Shown here: piece after piece, positions 45,919 through 55,067 of the stretch
Layout of the letters: each line of letters begins with the position of its first letter
Position numbering within the stretch: position 1 is the first letter of the stretch
Assembly (NCBI GenBank): GCA_018260445.1
Contig: JAGLBE010000002.1
Span: 277 to 64,276 of the forward strand
Origin: Psychrobacter sp.
GTDB taxonomy: Bacteria > Pseudomonadota > Gammaproteobacteria > Pseudomonadales > Moraxellaceae
Direction: 5' to 3'
DNA length: 64,000 nucleotides
Position numbers and translations under genes: made by a program
Notes under the pieces: generated by a model
Database searches by the model: none
What the model saw: the letters and a program-made list of their open reading frames with translations, nothing else
Told to the model about the DNA's origin: nothing

Positions 45919-45944
45919 CATTTTAATAGCACATTTTAATAGCG
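45919..45944. repeat. two 13-bp tandem units downstream of the OCD-family gene
   Basis: GCATTTTAATAGC and ACATTTTAATAGC are consecutive, 18 bp after the stop codon. Short, but the same 13-bp period as the larger arrays. Confidence 0.55.
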
Positions 45945-46004
45945 CAGCGGCTAGCTTATAATAACTTTAGCCTATCTTAAACTATGTTTTAATAAGGTTT
46001 ATCT

Positions 46005-46793
46005 ATGCAGGACAGTCATCTATCCAGTCATTTACCCGACCAGCTTCATGCACAGCGTCACAGCCTGCTAAAAGACGTTGACTCAAGCGCTCTGCCCTTA
46101 GGGGCTATTGCTACCTTAACTTGCGTGCGTACCGGCACCGTTCAACCCTTTACCCGTGAGCAAACCAGCGCCATTAATAAAGCGCCTATTCAACAAAGCG
46201 TGGCGGTAAATTATATGGGGCTGTTAACCGATGAGCAAGCCGACCGTCGCCATCATGGTGGTCATTTAAAAGCGGTACACCAACTGCCGGTTGCAACCTA
46301 TGCCAAGCTAAACGCCGCCTTTGATTTGCAAGTTGCCATTGGCACTTTAGGTGAAAATTTAACGACCGAGCCGGCCAATGGCTTTAAAGACATGGATGAG
46401 TCTAGCGTGTGCATTGGCGATGTGTTTCAGTATGGCGGTGACCCTCAAGCACCTAGTGACGGTTGGGTACAGCTGCGTATTGTCCAACCACGTCGCCCCT
46501 GCTATAAGATTAATGACCAAATTGGTCAGCGACCTAAGCTGCCTAATATTGCTGCTTGGATAAGCCAACAAGGCATTGCTGGCTGGTATTTTCAAGTGGT
46601 TCAAGATGGGCTACTCAATCATGATATGCCGGTTTATCTGATTGAGCGGCCGTATCCGTTTGCCACCCTTGAGCGGCTATGGCAGTTGGCCAATTTAAAA
46701 ACCAAAGTAGCAGCGCAAGAGATTGCGCCGTGGCTGGCTATAGACTGTTTAGAGCAAAGCTGGAAAGCCATACTGACTAAAAAATCAAAGTAG
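46005..46793 (+). CDS. MOSC domain protein, YiiM-like
   Basis: A 262-residue protein of the MOSC (molybdenum cofactor sulfurase C-terminal) fold, resembling YiiM. Signature parts are VNYMGLLTDEQADRRHHGGHLKAVHQLP, GTLGENLTTE and the cysteine in RRPCYKINDQIG, where the cofactor would bind. YiiM-type proteins take part in molybdenum-cofactor-dependent reduction of N-hydroxylated compounds. The first 45 residues are a variable extension. Separate transcription is likely, with a 100-bp upstream gap. Confidence 0.87.
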   Translation: MQDSHLSSHLPDQLHAQRHSLLKDVDSSALPLGAIATLTCVRTGTVQPFTREQTSAINKAPIQQSVAVNYMGLLTDEQADRRHHGGHLKAVHQLPVATYAKLNAAFDLQVAIGTLGENLTTEPANGFKDMDESSVCIGDVFQYGGDPQAPSDGWVQLRIVQPRRPCYKINDQIGQRPKLPNIAAWISQQGIAGWYFQVVQDGLLNHDMPVYLIERPYPFATLERLWQLANLKTKVAAQEIAPWLAIDCLEQSWKAILTKKSK

Positions 46794-46985
46794 GCAAAGC
46801 GGGAAAAGTAGGTAACATGATAAAACATCTGGGCGGACTCTACGGATTATTATAGGATGTGTCAATAAGCCTATGTTGAAGCGCTTGCCAACAATAATAT
46901 TCAGGACTTGGCTCGCTAAGGTGTCATGTAAAAAGGCTAAGAGGCTTATACACTCTCAAGCATTCCCTGCAAAAATATCCAAACA

Positions 46986-47020
46986 CAAAAAGGGTGAGCC
47001 ACTTAATGACTTACCTTTTT
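46986..47020. terminator. imperfect bidirectional terminator
   Basis: AAAAAGGGTGAG..CA pairs with TGACTTACCTTTTT with two or three mismatches and A/T runs on both sides, between the convergent MOSC gene and purL. Confidence 0.55.
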
Positions 47021-47055
47021 ATTGACTTCAAATTCAGCCCTATTGATAGATAGCT

Positions 47056-47086
47056 GGTGGGTTACGCTTCGCTAACCACACCCTAC
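47056..47086 (-). repeat. REP-like palindrome, second class
   Basis: On the minus strand it reads GTAGGGTGTGG, then TTAGCGAAGCGTAA, then CCCACC. It is a GTAG head followed by an imperfect palindrome, the layout of RAYT-associated REP sequences. It differs in core sequence from the copies at 3496 and 10635. It lies 24 bp beyond the purL stop codon. Confidence 0.6.
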
Positions 47087-47109
47087 GCAATAAGCCAATC
47101 TAACCAACT

Positions 47110-50100
47110 TCAACGCACCCAAGCCCTAGCGTTTCTAAACATCCGCATCCAGGCGCCGTCGTCGCGCCACTCATCTGGCTTCCAGCTATGGTTAATGGCG
47201 CGTAAATTACGTTCGGGATGCGGCATGATTAAGGTGACACGGCCATCGGTGCTACATACGCCGGTGACCCCACCTGCTGAACCATTCGGATTGAGCGGAT
47301 ACGTTTCAGTCGGGTTGCCGCTACTATCCACATAACGCATGGCGATTTGACCATGCCTGCTCATGCCCTCAATTTCAGTATGGTCAAGGGTCGCAAAGCC
47401 TTCACCATGGGCGACGGCTATCGGTAAGATGCTGTCTTGCATCCCTTTGAAAAATAGTGATTTGGTACGCTCAATTTTCACATTGACGGTGCGCGCTTCA
47501 AAGCGGGCCGATTTATTATAGGTAAAACGTGGAAAATTCTCTGCTCCGGGGATTAAGTCTTTAAGCTGTGCCATCATTTGACAACCATTACACACACCTA
47601 AGCTAAAGGTATCGGGACGGGCAAAGAAACGCACAAATTGCATGCGCAGCTCGTCATGGAACAAGATAGAATTTGCCCAACCTGAGCCTGCACCCAACAC
47701 ATCGCCATAGCTAAAGCCGCCACACGCCACTAACCCCTGAAAGTCACGTAAATTCACTCGGCCTGCCAGCAAATCACTCATATGCACATCCATAGCATCA
47801 AAGCCTGCCCGCACAAAGCCTGCCGCCATCTCTAGCTGACCATTGACACCTTGCTCGCGCAATATCGCCACTTTGGGGTTGCTACCATTGGCATCAGCTT
47901 GGCTGTTTAGATAGGGTTCTTCAATTTTTTGGTTAAGGACATAGTTGGCATGGGCGAATAAACCGGTGTGGGTAGGGTCAGCGATTAAGTCAAATTCTTG
48001 CTGGGCACATTCAGGATTATCACGGCGTTTGGCAATTTGATAACTCACTTGCGACCAGGTTTGTTGTAGCTCACTGCGGCTAAACGTCAAAGCTTGCTCG
48101 CCCATGTGTAATGGGGTAACAATCGTGAGCTTGTCCTGATTGGCACCCCCCTCTGGCGTCTGTATCGTTTGACCGATTAGGCTCATGATGTCAGTCACGC
48201 CATGTTCGTCAGCCAATGATATCACTGCGGCAATATGCTCGGGTAATACTTGGATCACCCCGCCCAATTCCTCTGCGAACAGCTGGCCAAGCAAATTGAT
48301 ATCGCTTAAATTAAGCTGAATCGCTTGACGACTGGTAAATTGCATCTCGCAAACGGTTGCCAATACGCCCCCATCGCCAATATCGTGATAGGCAGCAATA
48401 ACCCCTTGTGCATTGCCGGCTTGGATAAAGTTAAAAAAGTGAATCAGGTCTTGGGGGTTGGCGAGGTCTGGGCATTCGTTACCAAGCTGACTTTGGGTTT
48501 GGGCAAGTATCGAGCCACCCAAACGCAATTTGCCCTGTGATAAATCGAGACGGTACAGGGCAGCATCCGTATTAATTAGCTGTGGAGTCAGCACCTTGTT
48601 GACGTCAATCACTGGTGCAAAAGCGGTTATCACCAAACTTAATGGACTAACTACGGATTTATCAACCGCCTGACTCACACCGTCTGCATCCACCACCTCT
48701 GTCCAGTTCGCCCGCATAGATAGCGAGTCTTTACCCACAGGAATAGCGATGCCAAGCGCCGGGCATAACTCTTCGCCTATAGCATAAACCGCATCGTAAA
48801 GCGCCGCGTCCTCAATATCAGTGCCTGTTGCCGCCATCCAATTGGCCGACATCGTGATGTCAGACAATTTAGCAATGCGAGTGCCAGCAATATTGGTAAT
48901 CGCCTCGCCCACTGCCAAACGGGCAGATGCGGCAGGGTTAATCAGTGCCACGGGTGGACGCTCGCCCATACTCATGGCCTCGCCCACATCGGACTGCAAG
49001 CCTAAGGTGGTCACGGCACAATCCGCTACGGGCACTTGATAGCGGCCAACGTACTGGTCTTGTACCACCATACCAGTGATGGAGCGGTCGCCAATGCTGA
49101 TTAAAAACGATTTACTGGCGACGGTGGGATGACGCAATACGTCATACACGGCTTGCTTGATATCAAACATTTCATTGCCATCTGCCAAATCGAGTGGCGT
49201 TAGTTCTTGAGCTAGCGCCAGCGCACCACGCGCAAACGACCGCTGCATTTGTGGGGTGCCGCCTAGTAAGACCTGCATCGGCATATCCACGGGTTGCTGA
49301 CTGCCATCGGTATCGAGCAAGCTGTCTGCAACCTGTAGGTGACGCACTTTAGTCGCAGTGCCCAAAATGGCATACGGGCAGCGCTCACGGTTGCAAATGG
49401 CATCAAACCTCTCTTTACTTTCAGGACGAATCGCCAATACATAGCGCTCTTGCGCCTCGTTGGACCAAACCGCCATCGGCGACATACCCGCCTCAAGCGA
49501 GGGAATATGGCGCAGGTTTAATATGGCGCCCATGTCATGGTCATTCACCAATTCGGGCATGGCATTGGATAATCCGCCGGCGCCCACGTCATGAATCGAC
49601 ACAATCGGATTGCCATCTTGGCTGTTTTGACTCACTTCACTGTCGTTGCCAGCCAATGCCCAGCAGCGGTCAATCACCTCTTGGCAACGACGTTCCATTT
49701 CGGCGTTGTCGCGTTGCACCGAGGCAAAGTCTAGACCCTCATCCAGCTCGCCACTGTCCACCGAGGATGCCGCCCCACCGCCTAGACCAATTTGCATCGC
49801 CGGGCCACCGAGTACAATTAATAAATCACCCGCACTAATGGCATTTTTTTCAACTAAGTTGCGCTTAATGTTGCCATAGCCGCCCGCTATCATAATGGGC
49901 TTATGGTAGCCGCGCATTTGGCTGCCATCTTGATCGGCACTTAAATCCAATTGAAACGAGCGGAAGTAACCGCACAGGTTCGGGCGACCGAACTCATTGG
50001 CAAAATTCGCCGACCCAAGCGGCGCCTCGGTCATAATCTCAAGGCTCGATGCCATACGATCAGGCGTGCCGTAGTCTTTGCTATTTAATTTGCCCGATTG

Positions 50101-51225
50101 CTCCCATTTCTCTGGCAAGTCCGGCAAATGCAGGTGCGAGACGTTAAAGCCAGTTAGCCCAGCTTTGGGTTTACCACCACGTCCCGTTGCGCCCTCATCC
50201 CGAATCTCACCGCCGCAACCTGTCGATGCGCCGGCATAAGGCGCAATGGCAGTGGGGTGATTGTGGGTTTCTACTTTCATTAAGATATCGATTGGCTCTT
50301 GATGAAAGTGGTATTGATGCAGCTCGGTGGATAGCGCATCATTATCTAAAGAGCCAGCCTCTAAAGAGCCGGGACTTCTAAGGTTAACAGGTGTCGGATA
50401 AAAGCGCTCGGCCGTAAAGCCTGCCATCACCGCCGCATTGTCTTTATAAGCGGATAGGATACCTTCTGGATGCGTCTCGTGGGTGTTGCGAATCATTTTA
50501 AACAAGGATTTGGGTTGCACCGCACCATCAATCGTCCACTTTGAATTAAATATTTTATGCCGACAATGCTCGGAGTTGGCTTGGGCAAACATCATCAATT
50601 CGACATCGGTAGGATTGCGCTGTAGCTCATCCACATAAGCCGTCATCAAATAGTCAATATCATCCACCGATAAGGCAAAGCCAAATTGTTTGTTGGCGGC
50701 CTCAAGTGCGGTACGACCTTGACCGATAATATCAATATGATTGAGACGAGCAGGGGTATGGGCATCAAACAGCTGCGCTAACTTGCTGGCATCATACACC
50801 AAGCTTTGGGTCATTCGGTCATGCAGTATCTGTTCGGCTGCTTTTGGCAACTGTGTTAGCAGAGGATGGGCGCCAGCGTTGCCCGTGAGTACAAACACAA
50901 TCACCCGCTCTACCCGCTCAAGCGGCAGTTCACAATTATTAAAAATATCTGTTGCTTTGCTCGACCAGGGTGATATGGTACCAAAACGCGGCGCCACCAT
51001 GACCATACACTGGCTCGCATCTGCCCCAATAGCGTCAACACTTTGCCCTTGATTTAATAAATCCAATGCTTTTTGTCGCTCATTATCCGCCAGTTGCCGA
51101 GACAACACATAAACCTGCTGCGTCTGGATATCGGTGACGTTTAAGTCAGTTTGGCTATTGATTTGCGCCATAAGTTGCTTGGTTTTAAAATCGGTTAAGA
51201 AACGCTGTCCAGCAAGGGTCATCAT
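47110..51225 (-). CDS. purL: phosphoribosylformylglycinamidine synthase
   Basis: Large single-chain FGAM synthase of purine synthesis, using glutamine and ATP. The 1371 residues fit the gammaproteobacterial type (1295 in E. coli). The N-terminal PurS-like and linker regions lead to the synthetase domain (SEHCRHKIFNSKW, MKVETHNHPTAIAPYAGASTGCGGEIRDEGATG, GNDSEVSQ-type insertion, ISIGDRSITGMV, IPVGKDSLSM). The C-terminal glutaminase domain holds the catalytic cysteine in GVCNGCQMM and the His-Pro-Glu end MPHPERN. An insertion of about 15-20 residues occurs near the CWALAGNDSEVSQNSQDGN segment. ATG 51225 begins MMTLAGQ like E. coli PurL. Confidence 0.97.
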   Translation of the reverse strand: MMTLAGQRFLTDFKTKQLMAQINSQTDLNVTDIQTQQVYVLSRQLADNERQKALDLLNQGQSVDAIGADASQCMVMVAPRFGTISPWSSKATDIFNNCELPLERVERVIVFVLTGNAGAHPLLTQLPKAAEQILHDRMTQSLVYDASKLAQLFDAHTPARLNHIDIIGQGRTALEAANKQFGFALSVDDIDYLMTAYVDELQRNPTDVELMMFAQANSEHCRHKIFNSKWTIDGAVQPKSLFKMIRNTHETHPEGILSAYKDNAAVMAGFTAERFYPTPVNLRSPGSLEAGSLDNDALSTELHQYHFHQEPIDILMKVETHNHPTAIAPYAGASTGCGGEIRDEGATGRGGKPKAGLTGFNVSHLHLPDLPEKWEQSGKLNSKDYGTPDRMASSLEIMTEAPLGSANFANEFGRPNLCGYFRSFQLDLSADQDGSQMRGYHKPIMIAGGYGNIKRNLVEKNAISAGDLLIVLGGPAMQIGLGGGAASSVDSGELDEGLDFASVQRDNAEMERRCQEVIDRCWALAGNDSEVSQNSQDGNPIVSIHDVGAGGLSNAMPELVNDHDMGAILNLRHIPSLEAGMSPMAVWSNEAQERYVLAIRPESKERFDAICNRERCPYAILGTATKVRHLQVADSLLDTDGSQQPVDMPMQVLLGGTPQMQRSFARGALALAQELTPLDLADGNEMFDIKQAVYDVLRHPTVASKSFLISIGDRSITGMVVQDQYVGRYQVPVADCAVTTLGLQSDVGEAMSMGERPPVALINPAASARLAVGEAITNIAGTRIAKLSDITMSANWMAATGTDIEDAALYDAVYAIGEELCPALGIAIPVGKDSLSMRANWTEVVDADGVSQAVDKSVVSPLSLVITAFAPVIDVNKVLTPQLINTDAALYRLDLSQGKLRLGGSILAQTQSQLGNECPDLANPQDLIHFFNFIQAGNAQGVIAAYHDIGDGGVLATVCEMQFTSRQAIQLNLSDINLLGQLFAEELGGVIQVLPEHIAAVISLADEHGVTDIMSLIGQTIQTPEGGANQDKLTIVTPLHMGEQALTFSRSELQQTWSQVSYQIAKRRDNPECAQQEFDLIADPTHTGLFAHANYVLNQKIEEPYLNSQADANGSNPKVAILREQGVNGQLEMAAGFVRAGFDAMDVHMSDLLAGRVNLRDFQGLVACGGFSYGDVLGAGSGWANSILFHDELRMQFVRFFARPDTFSLGVCNGCQMMAQLKDLIPGAENFPRFTYNKSARFEARTVNVKIERTKSLFFKGMQDSILPIAVAHGEGFATLDHTEIEGMSRHGQIAMRYVDSSGNPTETYPLNPNGSAGGVTGVCSTDGRVTLIMPHPERNLRAINHSWKPDEWRDDGAWMRMFRNARAWVR

Positions 51226-51297
51226 AGGGGTGGTCTCTTTATGCAGTAGGATATTTAAACTGCTGGATTATAACAATTTTAGCGACCAATTACTGGC

Positions 51298-51325
51298 AAA
51301 AAAATACCCAGCTCAAGTGGGTATG
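51298..51325 (-). terminator. terminator after fabI
   Basis: On the minus strand ATACCCA pairs with TGGGTAT around a 7-base loop and is followed by seven T. It lies about 95 bp beyond the fabI stop codon, just before purL. Confidence 0.75.
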
Positions 51326-51417
51326 GGTTAGCAAATGATGCTGTCTGCTTAAAGCTTACTCTCAGGCCATGCCATTTTTAAACGGTTAAGCCGTTAAACC
51401 GTCAAGTCAATAAACTA

Positions 51418-52179
51418 TCAAGCCATTACCCGCTGCCCACCATCGATAGGGATAATGGTTCCGGTAATGGCACTGGCGGCATCGCTTACCAATAATGCCG
51501 CCATAGCGCCGCAATCTTGTGGGGTAACCAAGCGATGGATGGGCGCGGCCGCGGCTTTATCCAATAACTCATCAAAATGACCAATGCCCGATGCCGCTCT
51601 GGTGGCAATAGCGCCGGGCGATATCGCATTCACCCGAATATTTTTGCCACCCAATTCTGCCGCCAAATACCGCACGCTGGATTCTAACGCCGCTTTGACT
51701 GGCCCCATCATATTGTAGTGATTGACCACCCGCTCCGACCCAAAAAAGCTGATCGCCAGCATAGCGCCGCCATCAACCATCAACGGCTCGGCCAGTTTTG
51801 CCATGCGCATAAACGAATGGCAAGAAATATCCATAGCCATCAAAAAACCCTCTAGGCTACAATCAATCACCCGAGCGTGTAAATCCGCTTTGGGGGCAAA
51901 GGCGATGGAGTGCACGATAAAGTCTAGCTTTCCCCATTTATCTTCAATTTGCGCAAATACAGTGGCAAGCTCTGCATCATTTTGCACATCGCAGGGCGCA
52001 AAAATCTCGCAATTTAAGTCCGGCATCAATGGCTCGGTAAAGCTTTTGGTTTTGTCATTAAGATAGGTGATGGCCAACGTTGCGCCTTGCTCTGCCATGG
52101 CTTTGGCGCAGGCATAAGCGATAGATTGATCATTGGCAATACCTATCACCAGCCCTTTTTTAGCGGATAAAGCGGACAT
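51418..52179 (-). CDS. fabI: enoyl-[acyl-carrier-protein] reductase, FabI type
   Basis: NADH-dependent reduction of enoyl-ACP, the last step of each fatty-acid elongation cycle. The 253 residues carry the FabI cofactor motif GIANDQSIAYACA, HSIAFAPK and the active-site Tyr-x6-Lys in HYNMMGPVKAALE. The MGPVKA and SPGAIATRAASGI segments resemble the alphaproteobacterial FabI2 group more than E. coli FabI. ATG 52179 has AGGAG nearby; nine upstream codons are open but unsupported. If another FabI exists in the genome this could be a paralogue with altered inhibitor sensitivity; that is inference. Confidence 0.87.
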   Translation of the reverse strand: MSALSAKKGLVIGIANDQSIAYACAKAMAEQGATLAITYLNDKTKSFTEPLMPDLNCEIFAPCDVQNDAELATVFAQIEDKWGKLDFIVHSIAFAPKADLHARVIDCSLEGFLMAMDISCHSFMRMAKLAEPLMVDGGAMLAISFFGSERVVNHYNMMGPVKAALESSVRYLAAELGGKNIRVNAISPGAIATRAASGIGHFDELLDKAAAAPIHRLVTPQDCGAMAALLVSDAASAITGTIIPIDGGQRVMA

Positions 52180-52608
52180 CCTATTCTCTCCTAGTAACTG
52201 GATCACTATCTAAGCTATACGCTTAGCTATCTTGACTCTAGTAGCCAAAGTATAACGATGCTAAGTTGCATAGTTATTAAATTTAGGCCTTACGCAAAAT
52301 ATGATTGAACAGCGTCATAAAGTGACTGGTCATTATTTTTGGCGCGGCTTCGCTCTACCTTTAGACGATTGAAAAATAATTGCCAGTCGTCACATTTTTT
52401 CAATAGGCGTAAGTCCTAAAATTCTTTTAACGACCTTGCACATACCTGCTACTAATTACGTAACGTCATGCTTGGTTACAAAGGCTAACAGGGTCTTACT
52501 TGTCGTGCCTATACATCTTTGAGGCGAACACCTAAAATTCTGCATAGCCAGTTCCCTGGCCAAATAAACCAATAACACTTAGCACTTTTTTAATTTAAGG
52601 ATATTATT
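52180..52608. other. gap between fabI and the pyridoxamine-oxidase-like gene
   Basis: 429 bp between divergent genes. It holds a 137-bp MITE-like inverted-repeat element at 52283-52419 and otherwise no gene. Confidence 0.6.
52283..52419. mobile_element. MITE-like element with terminal and internal inverted repeats
   Basis: The ends TTAGGCCTTACGC (52283-52295) and, in reverse, TTAGGACTTACGC (52407-52419) match at 12 of 13 positions. Inside, GACTGGTCATTATTTTT on the left is mirrored by GACTGGCAATTATTTTT read from the right, so the whole 137 bp can fold on itself. The flanks are AT-rich and a target duplication is not clear. There is no reading frame. This is the form of a miniature element moved by a transposase elsewhere. 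Confidence 0.7.
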
Positions 52609-53103
52609 ATGACAAAACAAGACAAAATAGCCAAAGCGATGGGTATTATTAAGCAAGTCAAATATGCCATGTTTAGCACTGTGAATGCAACTGGCGACGT
52701 GCATGCTTGGCCGATGACCACCACCAAAGCCGATTTAGACAATCAAGCCATTTGGTTCATTGGTGATAAAAACTCTGACCTCGTCGCTGACCTAAAAATT
52801 AATAAGCGTGTTGGTTTATCTTATGCCACCCAAGATGAAAAAAACTATTTATCGCTGAGCGCTAATGCCGAATTTGTAGACGATAAACAGAAACTTGAAG
52901 AACTATGGTCGCCTGTTTATGACGCATTTTTTGAACAGGGTAAAGAGGATGACGATATTCAGTTGATTAAAGTGATTCCACATGGTGCTGAATATTGGAC
53001 CAGTGGTAGCAGCCTTATCAATACGTTTAAAATGATAAAAGCGATGGTACAAGAGGGCGAAACAGCCGAAGACATGGGTGATAACGCAACGATTGAATTT
53101 TAA
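52609..53103 (+). CDS. pyridoxamine 5'-phosphate oxidase-fold protein, general stress type
   Basis: A 164-residue split-barrel protein of the general-stress-protein-26 type. It has AMFSTVNATGDVHAWPMTTTKADLD and the flavin-contact strand IWFIGDKNSDLVADLKINKRVGLSY, then EYWTSGSSLINTFKMIKAM near the end. Such proteins bind FMN or FAD; their substrates are mostly unknown and true PNP oxidase activity is unlikely because the pyridoxal-site residues are not evident. AAGGA precedes the ATG. A single-gene unit with its own terminator. Confidence 0.86.
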   Translation: MTKQDKIAKAMGIIKQVKYAMFSTVNATGDVHAWPMTTTKADLDNQAIWFIGDKNSDLVADLKINKRVGLSYATQDEKNYLSLSANAEFVDDKQKLEELWSPVYDAFFEQGKEDDDIQLIKVIPHGAEYWTSGSSLINTFKMIKAMVQEGETAEDMGDNATIEF

Positions 53104-53140
53104 ACGCACCCTATTCTTTTCTAATTGAGAACACACTTGT

Positions 53141-53170
53141 AAAAAAACGCCTAAATTTAGGCGTTTTTTT
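53141..53170. terminator. bidirectional terminator
   Basis: A perfect palindrome: seven A, ACGCCTAAATTTAGGCGT, seven T. It lies between the plus-strand oxidase-fold gene and the convergent pgsA. Confidence 0.93.
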
Positions 53171-53208
53171 GGTTTGCGGTAGCTAGGGCATAACCCATGT
53201 ATGGTGGA

Positions 53209-53871
53209 CTAACCCTGTTTTAAATACGGCCAGGCCGCTTTCATATAAATCATCATCGACCATAAGGTGAGAATAACCGCCGCCACCATCAACACATAGC
53301 CTAAGATTTCAAGCGACTCTATATTGATTAATAATACGGTAATGGCAACCATCTGAAAGGTGGTTTTCAACTTGCCCACATAGGACACGGCGACACTGGT
53401 ACTGGCGCCAAGCTCTGCCATCCATTCGCGCAGTGCAGAAACAGCGATTTCGCGCGAAATAATCACTATGGCAGCAATTGACATAATGATGTTGGGATGC
53501 CATTGCACAATAACAATCAGGGCGGCGGCGACCATAAGTTTGTCGGCAACCGGGTCCAAAAATCGCCCAAAGGCAGACTGGATATTCATTTTACGCGCTA
53601 AATAGCCATCGAGCCAATCGGTAATGGCCGCCAAAATAAACAACAAGGTCAGCAGCATATGGCGCAGCATGCTATCGCTAAAGGCATCCATATTCATGCC
53701 GATATTGGCAATCGCATTGTCCGAAATCATGGGCACCCCAATGCCCAACGCCGGTGGCCAATACGCAATCAGGATAAACAGCGGAATCATGGCAATGCGG
53801 GCAATCGTTAAGTTATTGGGCAAATTATAAATGCTTGCCGAGACGTCAGTGTCGGAGGTCGTTTTGGTCAT
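53209..53871 (-). CDS. pgsA: CDP-diacylglycerol-glycerol-3-phosphate 3-phosphatidyltransferase
   Basis: Makes phosphatidylglycerol phosphate, the committed step to phosphatidylglycerol and cardiolipin. The 220-residue inner-membrane protein has the CDP-alcohol phosphatidyltransferase motif DGYLARKMNIQSAFGRFLDPVADK with all three Asp and the Gly, and NLPNNLTIARIAMIPLFI at the N-terminus. A family-typical loop of about 35 residues after the first helix is longer than in E. coli. The open frame extends 44 codons upstream, but the family start is ATG 53871; its ribosome binding site is weak. Confidence 0.95.
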   Translation of the reverse strand: MTKTTSDTDVSASIYNLPNNLTIARIAMIPLFILIAYWPPALGIGVPMISDNAIANIGMNMDAFSDSMLRHMLLTLLFILAAITDWLDGYLARKMNIQSAFGRFLDPVADKLMVAAALIVIVQWHPNIIMSIAAIVIISREIAVSALREWMAELGASTSVAVSYVGKLKTTFQMVAITVLLINIESLEILGYVLMVAAVILTLWSMMIYMKAAWPYLKQG

Positions 53872-54185
53872 AATATTATTTATACTAACGTTTAATGAGC
53901 GTAGCTTAGCATTTTCGCTATACATTAGTAAGCCTAATATGCACAACTTTTCGCAGTGGCAGTATTGCGCTAGGAACGAGAGGGTATTTAAGCCAATCGG
54001 CAAGCTTATCTGTCAGTAAACGTAAAAGTAGATGGTTTTAGCGTCTAAAGGCTATATGATTATCCTATACACATGATAGATAGAGTGCTATTTTGCCGGT
54101 TTCCTCAATCCACAGTTTCTCCTGCAGTGGGTTTTTTTTGCCGCTTTTATGCGTGACAACAGGCTTGAGCGACTACAAGCCCGCC
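53872..54185. other. gap between pgsA and rsmJ
   Basis: 314 bp between two minus-strand genes. The only structure is a weak hairpin with a plus-strand T8 run (54108-54137). No gene seen. Confidence 0.5.
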
Positions 54186-55049
54186 CTAACTCAAATAGCC
54201 ATCAAAGCGAACAACGTCATTTTTCCACGTTTCATTAACCAACCGTTTGCCAAAACTGGGGGCATTTATGGGTCGTTTTACGATGACCCTACCGCCAGCT
54301 CTCGTACCTGCTCTCGTCACCATACTTGTCAATGCCAACTCTAGCAATTGCTCCTCTTCTAGCGCATCTGGTGGCTTGGTAATGTGATGCAGCGCCTGCA
54401 TATGTTTGCCAACCTTAGCGCCTTTAGCTGTGTTGGCGTGCTCATAACTGTTATCAGGAAACATCGGGTCTAAATAGACAACATCGTAAGGTTGCGGCAT
54501 CGCGGTCATAAACGAGGTCGCCTCTGCCCAGCGAATATCCAAACGGGTCATTAATTTTTGCCAGTGTTTATGTGCTGACATCCTTTGCTGCTCAAACAAT
54601 AACAATAATACCAGCAGCGGGCTGCGCTCTAACAGGGTCACCTGGGCGCCGGTGCTCGCCAAGATTAAACTGTCGTGCCCAAAGCCTGCAGTCGCATCGA
54701 GCACCCGCTGCGCCTCGATGAGTTTAGTAGCCTGTAAGATAAGCTCGGTTTTGCGCCCCGCGCTGACGATACGACGCTGTAGACTGGGCCAATTAGGGGC
54801 AACGCTAATCCCCTGTGTGACCAACGATAAAACCTGTTTGTCATCCATTATTAGTATGGGCGTGGCATAGTCTTGACTCAATTGTTGGCGTACTTTTTGA
54901 GTCAGTTTTGTGTCTGCGGCTATGGGCATTAAGGTTAACGGTAAGCTTGCCTCTTCGACTAATATATTGAATGTGTCTATCAGCGTGATGCGCCCAGGTG
55001 ACATAGTTGCGGTATAAATGAGGGGAACAGACGTCCTGTTTTTGTGCAT
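54186..55049 (-). CDS. rsmJ: 16S rRNA (guanine1516-N2)-methyltransferase
   Basis: SAM-dependent methyltransferase of the RsmJ (YhiQ) family that modifies G1516 of 16S rRNA. Recognisable parts are KTELILQATKL, SAM-binding motif I VLDATAGFGHDSLILASTGAQVTLLERSPL, the catalytic-loop VVYLDPMFPD and the C-terminal GRVIVKRPINAPSFG. The 287 residues include about 35 more at the N-terminus than E. coli. ATG 55049 is chosen because AAAGG lies nine bases upstream. It starts 18 bp after uppP, so the two are likely cotranscribed. Confidence 0.93.
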   Translation of the reverse strand: MHKNRTSVPLIYTATMSPGRITLIDTFNILVEEASLPLTLMPIAADTKLTQKVRQQLSQDYATPILIMDDKQVLSLVTQGISVAPNWPSLQRRIVSAGRKTELILQATKLIEAQRVLDATAGFGHDSLILASTGAQVTLLERSPLLVLLLLFEQQRMSAHKHWQKLMTRLDIRWAEATSFMTAMPQPYDVVYLDPMFPDNSYEHANTAKGAKVGKHMQALHHITKPPDALEEEQLLELALTSMVTRAGTRAGGRVIVKRPINAPSFGKRLVNETWKNDVVRFDGYLS

Positions 55050-55067
55050 GCGCAATGCCTTTGGCCT

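Larger units (their letters stand above)
46794..47109. other. convergent gap between the MOSC gene and purL
   Basis: 316 bp holding an imperfect bidirectional terminator (46986-47020) and a GTAG-headed palindrome (47056-47086). A 50-codon basic frame (46873-47025) has no ribosome binding site and ends in the terminator, so I do not call it a gene. Confidence 0.6.

Noticed and set aside
46873-47025. A 50-codon basic frame between the MOSC gene and purL
   Set aside because: No ribosome binding site, and its end lies inside a terminator-like hairpin. The length is within chance expectation.
54108-54137. Hairpin with T8 run on the plus strand between pgsA and rsmJ
   Set aside because: The stem is only about six pairs with a long loop, and there is no plus-strand gene to end there.
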